A stretch of DNA of 36,677 nucleotides from contig NZ_DATCTO010000050.1 of assembly GCF_036567905.1 (NCBI RefSeq), positions 1 to 36,677 on the forward strand. Reading direction: 5' to 3'. The DNA is from Candidatus Binatus sp. (GTDB taxonomy: Bacteria; Desulfobacterota; Binatia; Binatales; Binataceae). Under the pieces are notes generated by a model that saw only the letters and a list, made by a program, of their open reading frames with translations, was not told where the DNA came from and ran no database searches. Positions 31,111 through 36,677 of the stretch are shown here, in pieces (position 1 is the stretch's first letter; every line of letters starts with the position of its first letter). The translations under genes were made by a program, and so were the position numbers.

Positions 31111-32315
31111 TGATGCTGGCGATGCCGCTGGACGGCGTCCGCATCCTCGATTTCACCTGGGTCGTCGCCGGCCCGGTCGCGACGCGCATCCTCGCCGACC
31201 ACGGCGCGGAGGTCATCAAGGTCGAGCGCAAGGAGCCGCCGCAACTCGGCAATCGCAAGCTCGGCCTCCAATGCGACCTCAATCGCGGCAAACTTTCGGT
31301 CGCGCTCAACATGCAGCACCCGCGCGGCGTCGAACTCGCCCGCCGCCTCGCCGCCAAAAGCGACGTCGTGATGGACAATTTTTCCGCCCGCGTGATGCGC
31401 AGTTGGGGGATGGACTACGAAAGTCTCGCCGCCGTCAAGCCCGACATCATCTGCATCAGCATGTCCGGCCTGGGCCACACCGGCCCGCGCTCCAGCTACG
31501 TCAGCTACGGACCGACCCTGCAAGCCCTGACCGGCTTCACCATGCTGATGGCCGAAGCCGACGGCACGCCCGCCGGCTACGGCTATTCGTACGCCGACAC
31601 CTGCGGCGGTTACACGGGCGCACTCGCGGCGCTCATCGCCCTTTGGAATCGCCACCGCACCGGCCGCGGCCAGTTCGTGGATCTCTCGCAGTTCGAGGCC
31701 GTCACCAGCGTGATCGGTCCCGCGCTGCTGGACATCTCCGCCAACGGCCGGACGCAGCCGGCGCCCGGCTACAATTCCCAGGAAGGCCCCGCCGCACCGC
31801 ACGGCGTTTACAAATGCCGCCCGCTTGACGGCGACGACGACCGATGGGTCGCGATTGCGGTGCGCACCGGCCCCGAGTGGCGCCGATTCGTCACCGCGAT
31901 TGGCTCTCCATCGTGGGCGAGCGATCCGCAGTTCCGCACGCTCTACCTGCGCATGCACAATAGCGCCGAGCTCGACGCCAACGTTTCACGCTGGACCGCG
32001 GAGCACAGCGCCGAAGACGCGATGGCGATCCTCCAACGCGCCGGCATCGCCGCCGGCGTCGTCGAAAACGGCATCGATCTCTGCGCGCGCGATCCTCAAC
32101 TGAAAGAGCGCGGCTTCTGGCCCGCCGTCGCAACCGGAAGGGGCACGACGACTAACGTCACCGGCATCCCGTTCAAGCTTTCCGGCGGGTCGGGAAAAGT
32201 TCGCTCGATCGCGCCCGAAGTCGGCGAGAATTTCGACTACGTGCTCGGCGAGTTGCTCGGCCTGGGCCGCGCACAGCGCGATGAATTGGTCGCCGCTGGC
32301 GCCGTCTGGCCCTGA
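31110..32315 (+). CDS. Family III (CaiB/BaiF) CoA-transferase, catalytic Asp present
   Basis: A 401-residue CaiB/BaiF protein: VRILDFTWVVAGPVATRILADHGAEVIKVE, NMQHPRGVELARRL, ISMSGLGHTGP, catalytic Asp163 in YSYADTCGGYTGALAAL, then RTGRGQFVDLSQFEA. The start ATG at 31110 shares one base with the upstream stop (TGATG) and has AAGGAG 8 nt upstream; a second ATG follows directly at 31113. The likely product is the working subunit of a heteromer with the preceding gene. Substrates cannot be inferred from the sequence. Confidence 0.93.
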   Translation: MMLAMPLDGVRILDFTWVVAGPVATRILADHGAEVIKVERKEPPQLGNRKLGLQCDLNRGKLSVALNMQHPRGVELARRLAAKSDVVMDNFSARVMRSWGMDYESLAAVKPDIICISMSGLGHTGPRSSYVSYGPTLQALTGFTMLMAEADGTPAGYGYSYADTCGGYTGALAALIALWNRHRTGRGQFVDLSQFEAVTSVIGPALLDISANGRTQPAPGYNSQEGPAAPHGVYKCRPLDGDDDRWVAIAVRTGPEWRRFVTAIGSPSWASDPQFRTLYLRMHNSAELDANVSRWTAEHSAEDAMAILQRAGIAAGVVENGIDLCARDPQLKERGFWPAVATGRGTTTNVTGIPFKLSGGSGKVRSIAPEVGENFDYVLGELLGLGRAQRDELVAAGAVWP

Positions 32316-32329
32316 CCGCTCGCGAATCC

Positions 32330-32347
32330 TTGTTACCCAGGTAACAA
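32330..32347. promoter_or_regulatory. 18-bp perfect palindromic site
   Basis: TTGTTACC-CA-GGTAACAA, arms of 8 bp, lies 14 bp after the CoA-transferase stop and 95 bp before the comM start. No T-run follows, so an operator is more likely than a terminator. I do not know the binding protein. Confidence 0.45.
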
Positions 32348-32391
32348 TGTCCCCCAAATAACGCGCATCGCTCGCAGCCCCTCATTGCGCT

Positions 32392-32418
32392 AGTGTCAGC
32401 GACACTGGCTGTTAACAG
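32392..32418. promoter_or_regulatory. Two further palindromes upstream of comM
   Basis: AGTGTC-AGC-GACACT (32392-32406) and CTGTTAACAG (32409-32418) are perfect inverted repeats, 2 bp apart, 24 bp before the comM start. Together with the 32330-32347 palindrome they make a dense cluster in a 126-bp gap. Confidence 0.4.
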
Positions 32419-32441
32419 TAAACGGCTGGTCGGGGCAATTA

Positions 32442-33500
32442 TTGCACGCAAGCGTAATATCGAGCGCGTTGGTTGGCGTTGACGCGTTCCCGGTCGAAGT
32501 CGAAATCGACATCGGCGCCGGGATGCCGCCGCATCGTCTGGTCGGCCTGGCCGAGGGCGCGGTCAAAGAGGCGCTCGATCGGGTCAAGTCGGCGCTGAAG
32601 AATTCCGGCTTCGATTTCCCCACCCGCAAGATGACCATCAACCTCGCGCCCGCCGACACGCGCAAGGAAGGCTCGGCGTTCGATCTTCCACTGGCGCTTG
32701 GAATCCTCGCCGCACAAAACGTGTTGAAAGATCGCCAGCGCCTGCGCGCCTATCTGGTGCTGGGCGAACTCGCGCTCGACGGCCGTATCAAAGGCATCAG
32801 GGGCGCGCTGCCGACCGCGCTGCTCGCGCGCTCGGCCAGGTTCGCGGGTGTGATGCTGCCGCGCGAGAATGCGTCCGAGGCATCGGTCGTCGGCGAGGGC
32901 ACGGCAGTGCTGGGCGTCGAGAGCCTGCGCGAGGCTTTCGAATTCTTCGAGGGCCTGCGTCCGCTCCAATCCGCGCCCTCCGATCTCAGCGCCGCGTTCG
33001 GCGCGGCAAATGTTTACGACGTCGATTTCAGCGAGGTCAAAGGCCAGGAGCAGGCCAAGCGCGCGCTCGAAGTCGCCGCCGCCGGCGGTCATAACGTCCT
33101 GATGATTGGGCCGCCCGGCTCGGGCAAGACGATGCTCGCCAAGCGCCTGCCCTCGATTCTGCCCTCGATGACCTTCGAGGAGGCCATCGAAACCACCAAG
33201 GTGCACTCCGTGATGGGCCTGATGGACGGCCGCGCGCTCATCGCCACGCGCCCCTTCCGCTCTCCCCATCACACCATTTCCGACGCCGGCCTCATCGGCG
33301 GCGGCTCGATTCCGCGCCCCGGCGAGGTCAGCCTTGCCCATCACGGCGTCCTGTTCCTCGACGAATTGCCCGAGTTCCGCAAGAACGTGCTCGAAGTCCT
33401 GCGCCAGCCGCTCGAGGATGCGCGCATCACCATCTCGCGCGTGATGGGCACGCTCACTTTTCCCGCCTCCGTGATGCTGGTGGCCGCGATGAACCCGTGA
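32442..33500 (+). pseudogene. comM: comM/yifB Mg-chelatase-like ATPase, truncated by an integrated element
   Basis: The first 352 residues of a ComM/YifB protein, an AAA+ helicase-like ATPase that promotes branch migration during natural transformation. Start is TTG ([21 protein letters not shown] follows closely, as in the family). Present: the N-terminal ChlI-like domain, [33 protein letters not shown] (Walker A near residue 222), [19 protein letters not shown], and [22 protein letters not shown]. It stops at LVAAMNP-TGA; intact homologues continue with a cysteine-rich segment (MNPCPCG) and about 150 more residues. The break coincides with the recombinase gene coming from the right, so the gene was split by integration. 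Confidence 0.88.
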
Positions 33501-34995
33501 GGTTGCGTTGCTTTTCAGCCATGAATTCAGAAGACGAAGGCAGATAACAGAGGTCGATTGTGATGTCGTCTTTGCCGATGGTGATTTTTTCGGTGATGGT
33601 CTCGATGATACGGCGTTTTTCGTCGTTCCTGAGGTCCGGCCAGCGGGCATAGAGGTCCTTGGCTTCGGTCAGGATTTCATCGCTCGACAGGGCTCGGATT
33701 TTGAGGAAATCCAGTTCTCCCTGCAACTCGGGTATCTGTTGGGAAATCTGTTTGAAGCGTTCTTCGAGCGGGTGGTATTCGCTCGAAAATCCGTCGCTTG
33801 AAATCTTCTCGTCGAGGTAGAGGCGCATCACCCGGTCCATCTCGGCACGGGCTTTGTTGCGGTTTTCGTCGAGGGACGCAAGCAGTTGCTGTTTCTCGAC
33901 GATCTTCTCGTCGGCCTGAGCAAGGTAGGCCGCGACCTCTGTGGGCGAGAGGACAAAGCCCTGGAGCTGCTCATGGAACACGGCGTCCAGATCCTCGACC
34001 GGGATCTTGTTCCGGCAGCCATAGCAGACGTATTTGGGCGTGTTCGAGGGAACGTACATTTTGTGCCCGCAATAACAGTGGACAAGACCGGTAAAGAGAT
34101 GGACCGGCTTTCGGGCGATTCGCTTGCCGTTCTTGCGGCGCTCTTCGAGAATCAGGTTGCACTGCTCCCAAAGCTCCGCGGATACGACCGGTTCGACCGG
34201 GGTGAGCACCCACTCTTCTTTGGGCTTGAGCTTCCAGTGCTTCTTCTCGCCGAGGCTTTTGGTGTAATTGGCGCGGCGGACTCCCTTGGCTGTCGGGTCC
34301 CGAAGAAGCCGCTCGATCGTGGTGTCGGTAAAGTGCGAACCGTTTCGGGTGCGATGCCCGGACTCGGTCAGGAGCCGAGCAACGGTCTTCTTGCGGCGAT
34401 GTTCCAGGAAAAGCTCGTAGATGTGTTTGCGGATGGGCGCTTCATTGGGGTCGGGAACGATCTCTCTGCCTTCCCAGCGGTAGCCAAACGGAGCCGCTCC
34501 GCCCAAGGGCTTCCCGAGCTTGGCCCGGATGGGTACCGAAGCAGCCACGCGCGCGGCAATCTCCTCGCGCTCCCACTGGGCCATCGCAGCAATCACCGTG
34601 TAGAAAAGCCTGCCGGCGGGACTTGAGGTGTCAATGGACTCCTGCAGGGAGACCAGGTCCGCGCCGGCAGCTTCGAAGAGGTCGGCAAAGTCGAGGAGTT
34701 CCCGCGTGTTGCGAGCGAGCCGGGCGAGTTTGGAAAAGATGAGGCCGGAAATGTGGCCGCGCTTGATGTCGGCGATCATGCGCTGGGTCTCGGGATGCTC
34801 GCGTACCGATTTCCCGCTCACGGCCTCAAGGTGATAGACCTCCCTGACCTGCCAGCCTTTGGAGTCGGCGTAAAAGCGGGCGCGCTTTTCGTGGTGCTCG
34901 GGGCTCTCGCCATGCGCCTGGTCCTCGGTCGAGACCCGGAGCCAGATGCCGACGTGTTTCGCCTGATAGCTGCCTTTGTCCAAGGTGTGCCCCAT
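33454..34995 (-). CDS. Large serine recombinase (integrase)
   Basis: A 513-residue site-specific recombinase. Resolvase domain at the N-terminus: [12 protein letters not shown] with catalytic Ser22 and Arg20, [21 protein letters not shown], and [17 protein letters not shown]. Then the recombinase domain ([23 protein letters not shown]...[18 protein letters not shown]), a zinc ribbon (HCYCGHKM...YVCYGCRNK), and a coiled-coil C-terminal part. The last 15 residues and the stop lie in comM sequence (33454-33500), so the recombinase tail is encoded by the host gene after integration. It sits directly at the element end, as usual for such integrases. Confidence 0.95.
   Translation of the reverse strand: MGHTLDKGSYQAKHVGIWLRVSTEDQAHGESPEHHEKRARFYADSKGWQVREVYHLEAVSGKSVREHPETQRMIADIKRGHISGLIFSKLARLARNTRELLDFADLFEAAGADLVSLQESIDTSSPAGRLFYTVIAAMAQWEREEIAARVAASVPIRAKLGKPLGGAAPFGYRWEGREIVPDPNEAPIRKHIYELFLEHRRKKTVARLLTESGHRTRNGSHFTDTTIERLLRDPTAKGVRRANYTKSLGEKKHWKLKPKEEWVLTPVEPVVSAELWEQCNLILEERRKNGKRIARKPVHLFTGLVHCYCGHKMYVPSNTPKYVCYGCRNKIPVEDLDAVFHEQLQGFVLSPTEVAAYLAQADEKIVEKQQLLASLDENRNKARAEMDRVMRLYLDEKISSDGFSSEYHPLEERFKQISQQIPELQGELDFLKIRALSSDEILTEAKDLYARWPDLRNDEKRRIIETITEKITIGKDDITIDLCYLPSSSEFMAEKQRNLTGSSRPPASRRREK
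33490..33500. other. Left attachment junction (att core) in comM
   Basis: The comM reading frame is intact through the sequence for AMNP (up to CCGTG, 33499) and then departs from the family. The recombination core is thus expected within or just before ATGAACCCGTG at 33489-33499. The right junction is outside the window. Confidence 0.6.
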
Positions 34996-35215
34996 AGGTC
35001 AAATTTTGTCATCAAGTGATGTTTGGCCCTCGAAACGCATTTAGAATACGCTCGTATTTCTACTTGCGGAAATGGGCCTTCATAGGGTGTTTCTCTGTGG
35101 AAAACTTTGCTTGACTCTTTGAAGGAGATGATAGAGGATAAAGAGATGACGGCAATGTACGATGGCGGCGCAAGCAGCCACTAAAATCCTCAGGGTTCGG
35201 AATCTGCCGATCGGG

Positions 35216-36553
35216 TCACTTATCTGGCTCACTTGGACGACTCAATAGAGAGCCGGTCCCTCTTGTCGTCCGCGGAAGAATCCTCCACGTGAAGGTGAAC
35301 TCGCTTCCTTCGAAGGGATAAGCGAGGGGAAATTTCAGCCCATTCTTGAATGGCTTGATGTTGCCTTTGACTCTCTCGCCTTCGAGTCTATTCACGTTGG
35401 GATCATCAGACATCGCAACAGTACACTCGCCATCCCCAAAAATGAACGGGGCTCCGTCAGTCGGCACGATGAACACCTCGGCTAAGATCGTCGGATGTTT
35501 GACTGTGTACGCGTAGAAATCGCTCTCGCCGGCCGCAGTCTTGTATGCTCCGGGACTGGTTGAAAACCCGGCCTCGTACTCGAGTCTCTCACCTTCTGGG
35601 ATATTCGCGGGGAAACGTATATCCCAGAGAACTTGCCCCTTAGGATAGTCCTTTCCTTTAAGCGTCATGGCATTGACGTGAGGCCCATCGAGGGACTCGT
35701 TTCCGCAGCCATTAGGCAGGCAAATGAAATTAAATCGACAAGAATCCTTGAGTATCTCCCCTTCCACACGGTGGTCTTCCCTGGTGCCATTGAAGCCAGG
35801 CCCAAATGACCGGAACGACGAATACGAGGAAAGGGTGGCCTCACCTTTCGCGCCGACCGTTACGCAAAGCCGAACGCTGTCTAATCCCCGGCCGTAGCGG
35901 AGTTGCGCCGAGTACTTGAACAGTTTGTCTCGACTCGGTCCCAGCTCGGGCTCACTAGCTGGAAATCGCCCCTTTATGAGACTCCATGCCCAGAGCCCCG
36001 GAGCCCCGAACTGGGCTCGCTCTACCCAAATCGCGATATATATTAGCCATCGCGTTGGAGCCCAACCCAAGATCTGTTGAGGCCGCTCTTCGGCGAATAA
36101 TTTAGCGACCAGCTGCGAAAACCAGAAAACGATCAGCGATGACAAACCGAAAACGAGCGCAACAGCGAATTTCTCCGACGAAAGCGCGGCGGAGAGTCGT
36201 GGCCATGCGTCAGCTGACGGCGCGAAAGCTCCAATCCGTTTTACGTCAAAGAACCACTCGGCAAGAAACGTCATAAAGACTATAAGGCTGACCTCGACGA
36301 CCTGACGACCCGTCAAAAACGCTTGGTGCTGACTCTGGAGGCGAGTCAGAAGATCGCGAACGTTCTGGTCGTCGATCTGTTCGGGATCCTTATCTATCAA
36401 AGCCAGCACCGCGACTTCCGCGCCCACCACGAGAAAAAGCGCGCCAATTACAAAAGCAGCAACAGCTAGTCTAAGTATCGAATGCTCGGCGACAGCGTAG
36501 CCACACGTCGTCAGCAGAAGCGCGAGTGCGACGACTACTATTGAGCTTCGCAT
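35216..36553 (-). CDS. Island membrane protein with beta-rich C-terminal domain
   Basis: A 445-residue protein I cannot assign. N-terminal half: hydrophobic segments at about residues 4-22, 27-53, 86-102, 129-152 and possibly 166-192. Segment 2 (GALFLVVGAEVAVLALI) and segment 4 plus tail (FWFSQLVAKLFAEERPQQILGW) weakly recall the CNNM/DUF21 transmembrane domain, but the usual EILPK motif is not intact. C-terminal half (about 215-435): soluble, beta-strand-rich, with phrases such as GQVLWDIRFPANIPEGERLEYEAGF and FPLAYPFEGSEFTFTWRIL. The ATG at 36553 lies 7 bp after the transposase stop and has no good ribosome binding site. As island cargo it may be a stress or defence protein; that is inference. 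Confidence 0.75.
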   Translation of the reverse strand: MRSSIVVVALALLLTTCGYAVAEHSILRLAVAAFVIGALFLVVGAEVAVLALIDKDPEQIDDQNVRDLLTRLQSQHQAFLTGRQVVEVSLIVFMTFLAEWFFDVKRIGAFAPSADAWPRLSAALSSEKFAVALVFGLSSLIVFWFSQLVAKLFAEERPQQILGWAPTRWLIYIAIWVERAQFGAPGLWAWSLIKGRFPASEPELGPSRDKLFKYSAQLRYGRGLDSVRLCVTVGAKGEATLSSYSSFRSFGPGFNGTREDHRVEGEILKDSCRFNFICLPNGCGNESLDGPHVNAMTLKGKDYPKGQVLWDIRFPANIPEGERLEYEAGFSTSPGAYKTAAGESDFYAYTVKHPTILAEVFIVPTDGAPFIFGDGECTVAMSDDPNVNRLEGERVKGNIKPFKNGLKFPLAYPFEGSEFTFTWRILPRTTRGTGSLLSRPSEPDK

Positions 36554-36560
36554 AATATAC

Positions 36561-36677
36561 TTACAAGGGGAAGAGGTCGGCCTGCTGCCAGAAGGCCATG
36601 ACCAGGGAGGGTCTGCGGCGCATCCGCTTGAGCGCGCGACGCGCGTGCGCGCTCAACTGCGCGAAGGTGTTGGGGCA
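36561..36677 (-). CDS. IS630-type transposase, C-terminal end only
   Basis: The minus strand encodes 38 residues up to TAA (36561-36563), running in from beyond the window: CPNTFAQLSAHARRALKRMR, then RRPSLVMAFWQQADLFPL. The CP...L...A..AL.RMRRRP.L...FW.QA.LF pattern is typical of the C-terminus of IS630-family DDE transposases (from memory of the family). The catalytic part is outside the window, so whether the element is complete is unknown. No terminal inverted repeat can be defined, because the next gene starts 7 bp after the stop. Confidence 0.7.
   Translation of the reverse strand, partial: CPNTFAQLSAHARRALKRMRRRPSLVMAFWQQADLFPL

Larger units (their letters stand above)
33500..36677. 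mobile_element. Left end of an integrative element or genomic island in comM
   Basis: From the comM break the window carries a large serine recombinase, a membrane protein, and the tail of an IS630-type transposase, all on the minus strand. Sequence from about 35000 onward is visibly less GC-rich than the host genes, in keeping with transfer. The 34996-35215 gap contains AT-rich sequence and the likely recombinase promoter, but no convincing gene. The right end, and any conjugation or cargo genes, lie beyond the window. Confidence 0.75.

Noticed and set aside
32439..33650. A 403-codon minus-strand frame across comM and the recombinase end.
   Set aside because: It overlaps two recognised genes in another frame and has shadow-type composition.

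Overview
The window is a high-GC bacterial chromosome segment carrying about 27 readable genes, nearly all housekeeping, plus the left part of an integrated element at the right edge. Gene content (class II glycyl-tRNA synthetase of the single-chain type, PPDK, PriA-Def-Fmt-RsmB-Rpe, AroC-AroK-AroB, LspA-IleS, many family III CoA-transferases, frequent ATGA overlaps) fits a Gram-negative soil or subsurface bacterium of the Desulfobacterota/Binatota type. That placement is my inference from gene style only; no 16S gene is present.

Layout. 1-3982 (minus): a tightly overlapped luxE-luxC-class III aminotransferase operon, followed by a small membrane protein cut by the window edge. 4309-5758 (plus): a small exported protein with a clear terminator, then an HtrA/PDZ protein whose catalytic His and Asp appear to be lost. 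5759-6034: intergenic repeats. 6035-10198 (minus): glyQS then ppdK. 10457-10792 (plus): a small lipoprotein. 10826-13278 (minus): an overlapping pair of family III CoA-transferases. 13380-14646 (minus): PII protein and plsY, with a candidate sigma-54 promoter before the PII gene. 14651-15823: a tRNA-Pro(CGG) and rpe surrounded by a diverged five-copy repeat. 15010-22170 (minus): priA, an alpha/beta hydrolase, def, fmt, rsmB and rpe in one long transcription unit. 22370-25267 (plus): aroC-aroK-aroB of the shikimate pathway. 25475-25705 (plus): a small excisionase-like HTH protein. 25746-25899 (minus): a frameshifted hydrolase tail. 25913-29389 (minus): ileS-lspA. 29606-32315 (plus): a small unknown protein and a second overlapping pair of family III CoA-transferases. 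32442-36677: a comM/yifB gene cut after two thirds by a large serine recombinase element, which also carries a membrane protein with a beta-rich C-terminal domain and the tail of an IS630-type transposase.

Points that stand out: (i) both CoA-transferase pairs have the same design, a first gene lacking the catalytic Asp and a second gene keeping it, which suggests two heteromeric enzymes with one working site per pair; (ii) luxE, luxC and an aminotransferase are coupled by 4-bp overlaps without luciferase genes, which suggests a route from an acyl group to aldehyde to amine; (iii) an integrative element sits in comM and its recombinase gene borrows its last codons and stop from the host gene; (iv) a degenerate HtrA; (v) several start sites that use TTG or possibly CTG.
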